A stretch of 64,000 bases of DNA from Rebecca billardiae RCC1528 (GCA_965240325.2 OZ251243.1:682001-746000), one strand, 5' to 3'; positions 22,350 through 35,022 are shown, numbered from the stretch's first letter. Notes: generated by a model not told the origin, from the letters alone. A program made the numbers and translations.

Positions 22350-23599
22350 CTCCCGCTGCTCCGCCGACCGATCGGCTGATCGTCACTTCGACTTGGCCGT
22401 TGCGGGCGGCCAGCGTCGCGCTCTCGAAGGCGTCCGCCCACGGGCCGTCGCCCGGGGCGGGCGCCGTCCTCAGCGTCTCGATCACCTGGTTCGTCAGGCC
22501 GCGGTCGCTCTCGGCGCCGGCGACCCCGAGCAGCTGCAGCAGGCGGCAGGCCGCGTGCCCGCAGCCCCTGACGGCAGCAGCGCGGCGGGCCGCGCGTGCG
22601 CGACGCACCCGGCGCCGGCTCGGCGCCGGTGGCGTCCAAGGCGAGTTTCACCGCCGCCACCGCGTTCGCGCGAGCGCGCGCCACTGCGGCCGCCAATTCG
22701 TCGGGCGCCAGCGGCGCGTCGGCGGGGTTGGGGACGGCTGCCATCGGGGCGCTCGTTGCGCGGCGGCTGATTTCCCGCCCGCGGCCCCGGCCGCACGGTG
22801 ACCCTGCGCACCCCGGACACCCGGGGTCTTTCGGTCCCGGATCGGCCGTCCGCACATGCGGCATGGCGGCCGGTGAGTTCGGCGTCGCAGCGGACGCACA
22901 GCGCCGGGAGGCGGTGCGCGCGCAACGCGACGTTATGCGCCGGCCGCCCGTCCACCAGGCGGCGACGTCGGTCATCCCAGGCCTGGTGGTGGCCACCGCA
23001 TACCAGCGGCCGACGCTCAAGCAGCAGCAGTGGCACTCCCAGGATCGAGGCCGCGTGCCAGATGGAGCACCCCTTCAACGCGCCTGTGCTCGGCCTGGCA
23101 CTCGACATGCGCGCGGCGGCCTCGTGGATCTGTGCACCAAGAGGCACCTCGGTCCACGACGCCCGACTGGCTTGGTTCCACACCGTGAGAGGTGGCGGAC
23201 AGCCTGTCTGGCTGGTCGGCTGAACTGCGTCAGCTCGGACCGGGTTCCATCCGCCGACCCGAGCGGGTCTTCGGAACGCGGAATGGTAAGACCGTCGGCA
23301 AGCCCCATGTGGCTTTCATCTGGTCTGCGGTGTCCAGTGCGTGGGCAATTGCGCGGACAGCGGAGTCTTCCGAGCAGATGCGCAGCACGCCTGCCTCCGC
23401 ATGGCGGACCTGGATCACGCCGGGTGGGATGCGGCGGTGGAGGAGCAACTCCAATCCCAGGCTGCCGGCGCCGCTCACGCAGACGTCCTTGAAGCACTGT
23501 GGGCCCACACCCAGCAGGAGGTGCAGGACTGATGGGCGGCGGAGATCGGCTCGTCGCCAGACGTCGATCGCCTCTTCGGCAGGCACAAGTGGCGTGCCC

Positions 23600-24690
23600 A
23601 TAATCCGCCGCGGGGTGCCACAAGGCGGCAGGGTCAGCCCATGCGACAACGCCAAGGCCTCCTTGCACAACTCGTGTACAACGTTGCACGAACGGCTTCG
23701 GTGCACCTTGGGCGATTTCCCGGCAGGGGCGGCTGCCCTGTTCAGCGACGTGCTGGGACAGCTGGGCCACTCTGGATGGTCTATGATGCTGGGCATCGAG
23801 GACATGGAAGCAGGGTATCGCCTGATCCAGTGCTCTCAGCCACGATTCACGTTGCTCGCGCACTGGGACCCATTCCGCTGACGTGTGGTGTTCTTTCGCC
23901 TCCAGGGGTCAACTCTGGCCTGAAGAGCGCGGTCATCCAATTCAATCGCCTGGCTGAGTTCGTCACCAGGGTCGCAGTGCTGGCGCTTCCCATCTGTGTG
24001 GGGCACTACTTTGAGTAGGACTTTGCTGTGTGTGAGCCCACCTTTGCGAAAGGAGGGCAGGGGCTGCTGGTGGACCTGGGCCTCCTTATGGGCTTCCAGG
24101 TCAACCAGGCCAAGTCTGGTGAAAACCTTCCTAAGGGTCATACACGACTTCTCTGCTTTTGCTCGCAGCGGCGAGCTCAGGTGCAGCGTGCATGCTGACA
24201 GGATCTCTTTGCTGGTGGATACCATCGAATCCATCCTTGCAGCAGGTTGCATTGCCAAACAGTCGGACATGGGCAGCCTTCTGGGCAAGCTGCAGTGGGC
24301 TTCTTACCGCTTCTGCAGGGCCGCCCTGCAGCCTCTGTTCAGCAGGGCTCTCTCTGGGAAGGATCACTTCCAGCACTAGTCAGGGGCAGTGATGGACTCT
24401 CGCCGATCTATGGCCTCTCTCCTATTCATGGCCGTCATGCTGGGGGCCCTGCGCCCCCGGGTCTTCCGCTTCCGAAAGCACAGGCTCGTCAACACGAGTG
24501 CCTTGGCAGGTCTGCTCACTGGCTACTCTGGTGTGCGCGACTCGGCCCACATTGTGCACTCGTTCTGGGCCTTGGCAGCTGCTTTGCGCTGTGAGGTCTG
24601 GTCGACTATGGGCAAGTACATGGTCGCGGCCACGCTGGTGTCTGGGACGCTGCAGCGTGCTGCAGGCCCTCGCCCTGTCACCTGGCAGCC
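23600..24690 (+). pseudogene. Decayed DIRS-type reverse transcriptase/RNase H
   Basis: Plus-strand fragments in changing frames give a colinear RT: VPQGGRVSPCDNAKASLHN (about 23610), IEDMEAGYRLIQCSQPRF and LLAHWDPF (motif A region), frameshift near 23890, then GLKSAVIQFNRLAEFVTRVA, PICVGHYFE followed by a stop (TAG 24016-24018) and DF, i.e. the YxDD catalytic motif is interrupted. LGLLMGFQVNQAKS comes next, and after another shift VIHDFSAFARSGELRCSVHADRI and MGSLLGKLQWASYRF. An RNase H-like tail (TSALAGLLTGYSGVRDSAHIV, then WALAAALRCEVW) reaches about 24620. The copy is clearly dead, with at least two frameshifts and a stop at the active site. Confidence 0.8.
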
Positions 24691-24908
24691 GGCATCAACG
24701 CCAGGCGGGCAGGTGTCAGGGCAGGGCAGGGCTGGCGGCCCGCGGCGTGCCCGGCCTGGCCGGGCACGCCGTCAGCGGATAGGATCCGGCAGGACGTGAG
24801 CTCAGCTCCCTCCTGTCGGCGGCCGTCCGCAGGGCTGCTGGCAGCGGTGCTGGGCCTGTTGAGGGCTGCGGCACCGAGGTCGCCCGCCCGAGGGCGGGCG
24901 ACAGGGGA

Positions 24909-25241
24909 GGGGCTAGGGCGGCCACACGCCCGCACTCACACCCAGCCGACGCGGCTGCTGCCGACAGCGCAGCGCCGGTCGGCAGGATGAATGCGGGCGG
25001 AGGGGCCGTCCGTTCCTGGCAATGCCTCATCCCTCTAATCCCATGCAAGCCTCCGCTTAAGGCGGCAGGCAAGGCATAGGGTCTGCTCATCTCTATTCCA
25101 TATGCTGATCATCAGCAGTTGGATAAGTGATATGGTTGATTGGCTGACAGCCACGTCAGCGCCGCCGTTGAGGCCCATTTGAGATGGGCAGCGCAGCTGA
25201 CTCAGTCAGGGGACCTGGTTGACCCAGATGCCTGATTAGTG
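24909..25241 (+). repeat. Split direct repeat B2
   Basis: Second copy of B. It ends TTAGTG at 25241, after which unique sequence starts (ACGCCGGGC). Confidence 0.9.
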
Positions 25242-25990
25242 ACGCCGGGCATCAAGTCTGAATCGGCAGGGAGGCGGAGGGAGCGCACCACGTGAATTAA
25301 CGTGCGACTCGTGCGACAGGTGCCTGGTGACGTCTCGCCGTATGGCCACTTGTGGGCCAACCGGCCAGTGCACGGCGCTGTTGGCTCGCTCGCACTGCGT
25401 CTGCGGCGCCTGGCCAGCACCAGGACGCGTTCGTAAGATTCGTATAGTTTACCGCGGATCGTGTCGGACGTCACAGCCGATTGATGCGCGTCAGTCAGGT
25501 TAGCCAGCACGAGCACAGCCAGGGGGAAGCTATGCCGGAACCAAGTCGTGCTGCACAGGTGGCGCCACACCGCACACGAGGACTCGCCGGCTGCGGGCTG
25601 GTCACTCCATCACTCGCACGGGCCACACCTCCGACCTCGACTGTCTCCTATGCTGGAAGCAGAGATCGTCGTCTAGAATGTGACGAGGGAACCTTGCGGG
25701 ATGGTCACGGCGCTGGATGGACAGAGGGAGCGCTGCTGAGTGCTGGCGAGGACATCGTTTGCGCAGCACGGCCGGACGGCCGCGGACCATTTCTTCTTTA
25801 CGGTTATGTGGCGGTGTAACCTGTCCTGCCGGTGCCGCTGCTCCCCGTCCTTGCGACGGGTGCGCAAGGGCCCTTGGTCTTGGTCCGGGTGACCACAAGC
25901 CTCCCTTGGCAGTGGGGTGGGTGGGTAGCCGGGCGGGCGGCCCCAACGGCTCCGAGCTCAAGGCTCCCGCGCGTCGTCGGCACTGTGGAG
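25242..25990. other. Intergenic / 5' flank of FkbM gene
   Basis: No gene recognised. Short open frames on both strands lack known motifs. Confidence 0.5.
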
Positions 25991-26899
25991 ATGCTCGCCT
26001 CGGCTGGCGACGTGCGCCCGGGCGCGCCCGCGCCCGTGGTCGCGCCCGCGCGCTCTTCGTCGCATCCTGCTGACTCGTTGGACCGAGCCGCCTTGCGCCC
26101 GCGCTCGTCGCCGCCTCTCGTCGCACGAGCCGCGCGCTGCGCGCTGCGCGGCCCGCTACATTTGGTTGTGCTCGGGCTGGCGATGGCGCTGCTCCCGCGC
26201 GGCGCGTGCGAGGGGCCGGTGACGTGGGAGCGGTACCAAACCCTCGAGAAGACCGCCTGCCTGACCCCCAAGCGCGTGCTGGACGTCGGCGCCAACCGCG
26301 GCGCGTGGACCAGGATCCACCGGCGCGTGTGGAAGTCCGCGCAGTTTGTGATGGTCGAGCCGAACCCCGACCACATCGAGTCGCTCAAGCTGCAAGCGTT
26401 CCCGTACAAGATCGCGCTGCTGGGCAACGAGACGCGCAACGTCACGTGGTACCGCAGCCCCAAGACCACCGACAAATGGGGCCCCTACCAGTACGCAGAC
26501 ACGGGCAATTCCATCTTCCGCGAGGCCACGCGCCACGGCGGCAAGCGAGTGCCGGAGACCAGGCGCATGGAGCGGCTGGACGACATGTTCCCAGACGAGA
26601 CGTTCGACCTGATCAAGGTGGACGTGCAGGGCGCCGAGCTCATGGTCGCGCAGGGCGGGCGCCGCCTCTTCTCGCGCGCGCAGGCCGTGCAGCTCGAGCT
26701 TTCTGTACTACCATTCAGCGCGGGCGCGCCGCTGTGGACGGAGGTGCAGGCGTACATGCACACGATCGGCTTCTTGCCCGTAGACGTCATCGAGATGCAC
26801 TACATGAAGGGCGTGCTCGCGCAGCTGGACGTGCTCTTCGCGCCCGCGGACGGCCGCGTCGCCAAGCAGTGCGCGCGGCAGGCGCGCATCTCGGCGTAG
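25991..26899 (+). CDS. FkbM-family SAM-dependent methyltransferase
   Basis: 302 residues from the first in-frame ATG (25991; the longer open frame begins with GTG). A hydrophobic stretch LHLVVLGLAMALL (about residues 66-78) looks like an anchor or internal signal. An alternative start at 26183 would leave too short a signal. Motif I VLDVGANRGAW binds S-adenosylmethionine. MVEPNPDHIESLK, IKVDVQGAELMV and VQLELSVLPF follow in the order usual for FkbM proteins, which methylate hydroxyl groups of sugars or other small acceptors. Such genes are common in algae in secretory or glycan contexts. The acceptor is unknown. Single exon, moderately high GC like the neighbouring genes. Confidence 0.85.
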   Translation: MLASAGDVRPGAPAPVVAPARSSSHPADSLDRAALRPRSSPPLVARAARCALRGPLHLVVLGLAMALLPRGACEGPVTWERYQTLEKTACLTPKRVLDVGANRGAWTRIHRRVWKSAQFVMVEPNPDHIESLKLQAFPYKIALLGNETRNVTWYRSPKTTDKWGPYQYADTGNSIFREATRHGGKRVPETRRMERLDDMFPDETFDLIKVDVQGAELMVAQGGRRLFSRAQAVQLELSVLPFSAGAPLWTEVQAYMHTIGFLPVDVIEMHYMKGVLAQLDVLFAPADGRVAKQCARQARISA

Positions 26900-28357
<1,458 letters not shown>

Positions 28358-28382
28358 AATATTATATTAATATTAAATAATT

Positions 28383-29676
28383 ATGGCCCGCGGTGCAGGG
28401 CGGAGCGCGCAGCGTGGAGCCCGCACCAGCGGGCCCGAACCACGTTTCAAAAAGATCTTTGATCGTCAAGAAAAAAGGGACGGGGGGCGGCGGAAAAAAA
28501 GGGACGGGGGGCGATTTTTAGGGCTGGCGGAGACCGAGTTTCGAGTTTTTGAGATCGCATAGAGAGGTCTATTAGGCCGAAAAAGAGCGCGCCCAGCTGA
28601 TTCCATAAGTAATCGATGGACGGGACGTGAGCCTGGCCGTGACATTAGTGTAACGGTTCGTTACGAGCGAATCGTACTCGTCTTCCCGGATCGCGTGACG
28701 TCCGGACTGGGCCACATCCGGATCGTCGGAGGTGACGTGCCCCGGCACGATGGGCGATGGCGGATATGCGGGACGGCGCCTGCACGTGCCTCCGGACCCG
28801 CCTCCCGCTTGCTGCTCACGCAGTCAGCTGCGACCGTGGCGCATGATCGCAGAAGCAGTGCCGGCAGTACGGCCTGCATCAGCTAGTGCCGCGCCGTCGT
28901 GGCGCGCGCGGTACGGTTGCGCGTTTGCAGCGCTCGCCGGCTCGGCGACGGCACGCGCGTGCGGCTCAGGTGTGTCAAATGCGGTCTCGTCGGCGCGCTT
29001 TCGCCTGCCACCTCGTGCACCCGTGCCGCCAGTTTCATCGTCTTCATGAGGACTGCTGCTGCTGTCGCCATCCGCTCTCCATCACCCCGAGTCGCCGGTC
29101 GCGCGGCGCGCGCGGTAGGCACTAGGCAGGGCGTACGGTCACTCACCCGTGCAACGGGTCAAGTGGCCAGAGTACGTCTGGTCGTTGGCTGGCACGGGCC
29201 GCAGCGCTAAAGCACCCTGCTGTCACACCCGACTCCTTCAGTACTCCGAGCTCCGCGGCACGACTCACTCGGCACGATCGCGGACGGGTCGGATCCGAGC
29301 TGATCAGCCAGAGTTGGACACAGTTTGGCAGCTACTAGTAGTAATTCCGATGCCGATGGCACGATCGCGGACGGGTCGGATCCGAGCTGATCAGCCAGTT
29401 GGACATTTGGCAGCTAGTTGTCAGACGGACGTCCGATTTGACGACCGGTGCCGGGTGCGGTCTCAGGTCCGCTGCTGTGATTGTGTGAAGTGTGAATGAG
29501 TCTCGCGGTCGCGCAGGCAGGGCGACGGTCGGACTAGTAATAGCTTATATTCAGTCATCTCAGAACCGACTTCAACTGGCGAACTGCAACTACGGCGGAG
29601 AGCCGCGATTGCACGGCCACCGCGGGCCCCCAACTGCGTTGATTCTATGCAGAAAAGGACCGCGGAACGCGGTCAT
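28383..29676. mobile_element. Repeat element with shared ends, copy 3
   Basis: Left end ATGGCCCGCGGTGCAGGGCG; right end CACCGCGGGCCCCCAACTGCG followed by the hairpin AGGACCGCG-GAA-CGCGGTC and CAT. The left 270 bp resemble copies 1 and 2, including TTTCAAAAAGATCTTTGATC and a GTAACGGTTCGTTAC palindrome also seen in copy 2. The interior holds a 41-bp direct duplication (29271-29311 and 29358-29398). No coding sequence seen. Confidence 0.5.
29271..29398 (+). repeat. 41-bp direct repeat, 87 bp apart
   Basis: GGCACGATCGCGGACGGGTC and following bases up to GATCAGCCAG are identical at 29271 and 29358. Confidence 0.9.
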
Positions 29677-30774
29677 AATAGTTATAGTGATTACACTACT
29701 GATGCCGACACTGGCACTGCGTAGTACGATTCTGAGTGCCGACTGCGGACTGCACGGCTGACGGTGACTTATTCGGAGTCTACTATTTGAGTGGCTGCTT
29801 GATCCGTGATACTATTCTAAGCTAATATATGCGCGCATTTATCATACACAGTGCCGGAAAACTGCTCAGGGTGACGTTTTAAGTTGTCCGCACCACTAGT
29901 CGAATCATCGGACAATTCTGAAGCGGTGCGCCTAAATTCGGCGCACCATAGGCGCGTCGAATCGTGGCACAGACCTTGGTAGCAGGCCACACCTGAGCGC
30001 GCTGCGCGCGCCGACGCGCGCTCGGCGCGGGCAAAAAATCATGCGCCGTTGGCATTACGCAGCCCCGCGCAGCGCTGTGCTCGAGCTCGGCGGCGGCGAA
30101 AGCGGGCGGGCGCACACGGCGGTGCCCGTGCGCGCTGCTCCGAGCGCAGCTGCGGCCACCCCGGCGGCATACCGCCGGTCGAGGGCACGAAAACCGATTT
30201 TTCGGGAAAATGCAGAGCAGCGGCGCCCGAGCGCGCCCGAGCTCGTCGCAGCACAGTCTCCTGGTGGCTGCGCCCCGTGAAGCCACGCCACGCGGGGCGC
30301 TGGCGTGCGCGTGGCCTGCGCCCACCGTGCGCTGCCCGATCATGGCCGTCGACCGCTCCGAGCGCCTCACCACGCGTGCTCGAGCCCACCGATACTGACG
30401 CCCGAGCACGGTGCCGGCAGCGCTCGCAGGTGGGCGTCGGAGAAAACACGCCGGCCGAACGAGCTTGAAGCGTCCGCCGCGATGCCAACGGCAGCGGACG
30501 ACGTGCGCACCACCTCGGCGCCAGTCGCCCAGCCCTTGCGCGGCGGTGCGGGCTCGCTCGTTCGCCGCCATCAGCTGCGCGCGCGCAGCCCGATCACTGC
30601 CCGCTGGTTCTGTTGTCGAGCAGCTGCGGCCTGCCACGCGCACTGCCGGACATTGAGCCACAGCGCGAGCACGCGCCTCGTCTGGCACGCGCGAGCACTC
30701 AGCATCGTGCGTGGCCACCATGACGCGCCCATCTGCGCCAGCAGCGATGAGCACGCCGCCGTTCAGCTCGCATC
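29677..30774. other. No gene recognised
   Basis: GC-rich, with many overlapping open frames on both strands and none with a known motif. Part of the larger block that resembles, in inverse orientation, the 11-12 kb repeat. Confidence 0.45.
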
Positions 30775-31615
30775 GGGCTCGCTCGCGACGCAGCAACGCG
30801 CGGCCGTAGCGGCAGCAGCGGCGCCGTCGAGCACGCGCAGCAAACAAATATGCAGCGCGGGCGAGTCGACGGTCTGGAAAATGCGCGATCACGCCACAGC
30901 AGGCTGGCAGAGCCCGCCCGAGCTGCAGCATGCCGTAGGTGCTGCCCCAAGCTCTCGACTGCCCGTAAGCGGCGGCATGTGCGGCGGCGCCGGCGGCGGC
31001 CATGCTGCCACGCCGTTGCGCGCCGCGGGGCGCCGTCGGCACCTCTGTGGTGAAGCGCACAGAGCTCGAGCCCACGGGGGCTGGCGACCGTCAAACCGAC
31101 ACCCCATGACGCGGGGCTGCGTGCGCCAGCTGCGCGCACTCCGTGGGCCCACCTAGCCCGCTCGAGCAGCTCGCCTTGGGTGCGCGCAGCGGCTCGAGCA
31201 CACTGGTATGGGACGCCTGCCTGCGGTGCCGCCGAGCACATGCGGCCGACGGTCACTCAGCACGGGCGACTCGACGGCGGCGAGCAGGCGCGACGGCCTC
31301 GCCGCGCCGCGGAAAAGCCTGCCCGGGCTGCAGCACGCCGTAGGAGCAGCCCAGCGCCCTCCTCCGCCCTCCAGCTTCGGCGCGCGCAGCAGGCCCGGCG
31401 GCGGCCATGCTGGCGTGCCCAAGCATGAAGATGGGCGCGGCCGGCCGCGCCGTCGCAAAGCGCGCAGAACTCGAGCTCGGGGGGGCGGACGGCCGCCAAA
31501 CTGGCGCGGCAGGACGTGGCACTGCGTGCGCCAGCTACGCGCACCCGCTGCGCCCGCGTGGCCCGTGCGAGCGCCGCGCCTCGAGCACACGCAGCTGCTC
31601 GACACAGCCACGGCA
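30775..31615 (-). repeat. Dispersed GC-rich repeat, copy 2 (inverted)
   Basis: The reverse complement aligns with 11055-11935 with scattered substitutions and small indels. It keeps the internal duplication. It is not bordered by the GGCCCGCGGTGC ends that surround copy 1, so this sequence moved or duplicated independently. Confidence 0.75.
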
Positions 31616-32694
31616 GTGTGGCTTGTGCGCGTGCACGTGATCAGTCTCAGCTCTGAGGCGCGCGCTCAGGAGGGCTGCGGCCGGGCCGAGCGCGATCTGC
31701 GCGGACGGTACAGCCTGGCGGCTCATGCCAGCCAGCCCAAAGCCCGCTCCGCCATCCGCGTCATGGCGCTCCAGCCTCTCGCGTGCTGCGCTGCAGCCGC
31801 GCTCGGCAAAGACGTCGCCCAGCCCGCCTTGCACGCGGCTGAGCAGTGGCAGCCAGGCGAAGCGTCGTCGCGGGCGAGGCTGCGCTGGGTGATGCGGCTC
31901 GGGTCGGTGGGCAAGTCGCACCCCGCCGTCGGTCGCCTCCACGCCTCAGGCTCGCTCGAGGTCAAAGACAACTGCGCGGCGCGGCGTTTGCGCGGGCGGG
32001 CCGCGGGCGTGGCGGGGTGTACGCGTGCAATGTCACAGCCTCCCACACAATTTCAGGAGGGTGAGACGCACCGCCAGCGGCACCCGCACACAATCCCACC
32101 CTGCGCGAGCCACCTGCCGTGTCGACTGAAGCATCAGGCTCGGGCGCAACCGCGGGCGGTGCATGCAAGAAGCTCGCGAAACGCACCGCGCGCGCCGTGA
32201 GGGCGAAAGGAGAGCACCCGTCAGGGCGGCGAGGAACTTGCCCAGCGCCACGCGGAAGACGACCCCAGCCCGCGTCGACGCATAGTCGGGCCCGCGAGCA
32301 GCCTCGTCGGTCTTCGCCGAGTAGATCGCGCCGCGAGCCGAGGCACCGCTCGTTTGAGGCTCCGTCCGCCGCGAAGTCGCGGCTTCCACCCGAGTTCCAC
32401 TGTCCGGCCGAGACCGGATTCGCTGACTCGAGCTGCGGACCGTCCGAAGCGTCACGGAAAATTCCAATCCTGCACTGTGTATGTCGTATTACGTATGTAT
32501 ACAATATATGCTTGCATGCATCACAGCTCAGAATCAGTTGAATTCATGTCACTTGTCGTCATCAGCAGTGACGACAGCACTCTTAGTCGGAATGAAGCGG
32601 CGGAGAGCCGGAGATGACAATGAAGCGCGGCGGCAGAGAACCGGAGATGACAATCGTTATCGGTCAGCGGAGGCGGGCGACGATGGCTACGTAC
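31616..32694. other. No gene recognised
   Basis: Open frames of 100-330 codons exist on both strands without recognisable domains. A short AT-rich patch at 32470-32530 precedes the sulfotransferase 3' end. A degenerate gene cannot be excluded. Confidence 0.4.
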
Positions 32695-33807
32695 TTAGAC
32701 GCAATAGGCCAGCTCCTTGTTGGCGCCCCGGCGACCTTTCCTCTTGGCGATCGTGGCGGCCTTGGACAGCTGCAGCCGCGAGCCCTCGCCATCGAGCGGC
32801 GGCAGCCGCGCCTGCGTCTCGGCGCTGAGCGGGCAGTCAAAAGGTGGGCCCTGCTGCCCGCCTGCCCCGTCACCGCCGCGAAGCCCGAGCTTGGCAAGGT
32901 GGCGCGCGCGCTCGACGCGCAGCTCGGCGCGCTGCGTGTCGAGCCACCCAACTGGGTGCTCGGCGCGCCAGCGGCGAAAGCGCCGCAGCGCCAGCGCGTA
33001 CAGCAGGAACGAGTTGCGCGCGCGCCTGAAGAGGAACTCGCGCAGCGCGCCGTCCCGGAGGCACACGCGCTGGAGCTGCGCAAACGACGCGCGTGTCAGC
33101 CCGGGCGGCGGCGCCTTGCGCAGCACGGGTAGCGCGCGCGCAAAAGGGCCGAGGCCCACGCGCAGCCGCTCGGCGAGGAGAATGTAGTAATCGTCCAGCT
33201 CCTCCGTCACCCCCACGTGCATGCGGCCAAATGCCACCCCGCCCTTGGGGCTGCCGAAAACGTTCTCGTACTCCCACAGGTGCGAGCACGAGCGTGCGCG
33301 CCTGTGGCGGATCAGATCGGCCGCAACGCCGGCAGCGGTCGTTGCGTTGCCGCAGCGGAAGTAAAAGTAGGCGGACAGCGTGTGCGCCATCGGCTCGCGC
33401 AGCACCGTCGTGATTACGTTCGGCGTGCCGCCGAAGCACGCGGCCAGCTGCGGCGACGGCCTGCCCAGCACAAAGAGGCGGCTCACTGCGTGCTGGTGCA
33501 GCAGGCACGCGGTGCCATGCGCGCAGCCTACGCGCGCGCACGCGGCGGAGATATCGCGTCGCACAAAGCCCGCCGGGGCCGACGTGTTCGCACGCGAGGC
33601 GAGCGAGAAGTCTGCGCGCGAGAACGTGTAGAGCGGCATGCCCAGCCGCTGCGAGGACTGCGCGAGCGCGATGTACGCGGCGTACGCAACGGACGTTGAG
33701 GCGCACTTGTGTAGCTTAATAAAGACTAGCGATGGCACTACGCGGTCATCCGACGCGAGCGCGCGTGCCAGGGTCCCGAGGTGGACGGCGACTATCAGCG
33801 CCGCCAT
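32695..33807 (-). CDS. Golgi carbohydrate sulfotransferase (Gal-3-O-sulfotransferase-like)
   Basis: 370 residues from ATG 33807, chosen because MAALIVAVHLGTLARALA gives a signal peptide or anchor. A longer open frame upstream runs into a fold-back repeat and is not credible. The 5'-phosphosulfate-binding loop is LVFIKLHKCASTSVAYA (about residues 27-43). The 3'-phosphate-binding block is VITTVLREPMAHTLSAYFY. HVGVTEELDDYY is the usual downstream element before the C-terminal helices. These are hallmarks of PAPS-dependent sulfotransferases of the galactosylceramide/chondroitin type. It likely sulfates secreted or wall polysaccharides in the Golgi, which matches the wall-protein and esterase genes nearby. 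The C-terminus is basic (KRKGRRG). Single exon. Confidence 0.8.
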   Translation of the reverse strand: MAALIVAVHLGTLARALASDDRVVPSLVFIKLHKCASTSVAYAAYIALAQSSQRLGMPLYTFSRADFSLASRANTSAPAGFVRRDISAACARVGCAHGTACLLHQHAVSRLFVLGRPSPQLAACFGGTPNVITTVLREPMAHTLSAYFYFRCGNATTAAGVAADLIRHRRARSCSHLWEYENVFGSPKGGVAFGRMHVGVTEELDDYYILLAERLRVGLGPFARALPVLRKAPPPGLTRASFAQLQRVCLRDGALREFLFRRARNSFLLYALALRRFRRWRAEHPVGWLDTQRAELRVERARHLAKLGLRGGDGAGGQQGPPFDCPLSAETQARLPPLDGEGSRLQLSKAATIAKRKGRRGANKELAYCV

Positions 33808-33926
33808 CGTCGCGGGACGGTGGTCGTGTGGACGCGATTTACGCACCGCCCAGGCGGCCCAGCCTTCTAATGGCCCTGTAACGGCCGGCGGCGGCCGGCG
33901 GGTCGCTCTGCGCCGCCGCCAACAGA

Positions 33927-34467
33927 AAGGACAGTGGCACCCCGGGGGCTTTGACCCCGCGCCCCTCTCGCGGGCTCTGGCGCGCGAACGCGTATCCGCT
34001 AGTGGCTGCCGAGCCGTAGATTGGCGCTCTGTGCACCAACAAAGACATCCCCAGCCGCATGTTGCCACTCGACACCTCGTCTCGCCTCGCGCGGAGCCAA
34101 CTTGTGGTGTGCGGGAGCCACCCGTAGCACACTGGGCCGTGTAGCGACGCGCGTGGCGGGTCAACAGTGCACCGCATACTTGCGTCTGCCCCATGGCACG
34201 TCATGCACCACCGTGTGCTCCGACACACTCCCGACTCGCGACGCGCCGCGCGCAGCACAGCCTGTGCTTCGGGTAGCTCCTGCACACCACAAGTTGGCTC
34301 CGCGCGAAGCGAGACGAGGTGTCGAGTGGCAACATGCGGCTGGGGATGTCTTTGTTGATACACGGAGCGCCAATCTACGGCTCGGCGGCCACTAGTGGAT
34401 ACGCGTTCGCGCGCCAGAGCCCGCGAGAGGGGCGCGGGGTCAAAGTCCCCGGGGTGCCACTGTCCTT
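33927..34467. repeat. Fold-back: ~190-bp inverted repeats around a ~160-bp loop
   Basis: The left arm (33927 to about 34121) and right arm (about 34280 to 34467) match at roughly 95%, from AAGGACAGTGGCACCCCGGG inwards to CCAACTTGTGGTGTGC. It lies 120 bp upstream of the sulfotransferase start. No target duplication was found beyond single bases, so whether it is a transposon is open. Confidence 0.85.
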
Positions 34468-34634
34468 CCCGCCGCACCCCTCGCACAGCGAGGGGTGCTC
34501 GACCGTTACGGTAGATTAGATGCACCTGCGATTTACGCGAAGGTCCCGGGGTGTGCAAACATAGTAAACTGTAGGTGAATTGAGAATAGGGCGGGCGGAG
34601 TGGAGGCTGGCTGTCCGCAGTGGAGTGGTGACAT

Positions 34635-35022
34635 GGGGCATAACCAGCCCCAGGTGACTCGGTCGGTGGTTTGAGGTTGGGTGGCCGGGTGGTGGTTGGT
34701 CGTGGGCTGGCCAGGTAGCCGGTAGGGCTGGAGGCTTCGGCCGCCAGTCTGATCACCCGGAGCCCGTTATAATAAAGGGGGCATAACCAGCCCCAGGTGA
34801 CTCGGTCGGTGGTTTGAGGTTGGGTGGCCGGGTGGTGGTTCACTGTGGTTGGTCGTGGGCTGGCCAGGTAGCCGGTAGGGCTGGAGGCTTCGGCCGCCAG
34901 TCTGATCACCCGGAGCCCGTTATAATAAAGGGGATGTTATTTTTGAAAGGAGGTGATTCGAGGAATTGAAGGAATGACCCGGAGCCCGTTAGTCGGGCGT
35001 TACGGGCGTTATTATAAAGGCC
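34635..35022 (+). repeat. Tandem duplication, about 145 bp x 2 plus partial
   Basis: GGGGCATAACCAGCCCCAGG starts units at 34635 and 34778. The second has a ~12-bp insertion (CACTGTGGTTGG region). A partial third copy of CCCGGAGCCCGTTA..TATAAAGG ends near 35022. Confidence 0.9.

Larger units (their letters stand above)
18050..25241 (+). mobile_element. Split-direct-repeat (DIRS/Kangaroo/TOC-like) retroelement, degenerate
   Basis: Two pairs of identical direct repeats are interleaved: A1 18050-18267 = A2 21504-21721 (218 bp) and B1 21174-21506 = B2 24909-25241 (333 bp). B1 and A2 abut and overlap by GTG. The order A1-interior-B1A2-interior-B2, without target duplication, is the split-repeat plan described for some tyrosine-recombinase retroelements. 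The first interior is a 183-bp satellite array. The second carries a decayed DIRS-type RT/RNase H on the plus strand and a CCCH-finger fragment on the minus strand. No tyrosine recombinase was found. The alternative reading is two tandem copies of one A...B element (18050-21506 and 21504-25241) that differ internally. Confidence 0.75.

Noticed and set aside
18268-24908. Tyrosine recombinase gene in the split-repeat element
   Set aside because: No R...HxxR...Y pattern was recognised in any frame of either half.
30305-31156. Long overlapping frames on both strands at 29.9-32.2 kb
   Set aside because: Several frames are open simultaneously because of high GC, the region is a dispersed repeat, and none shows a domain.
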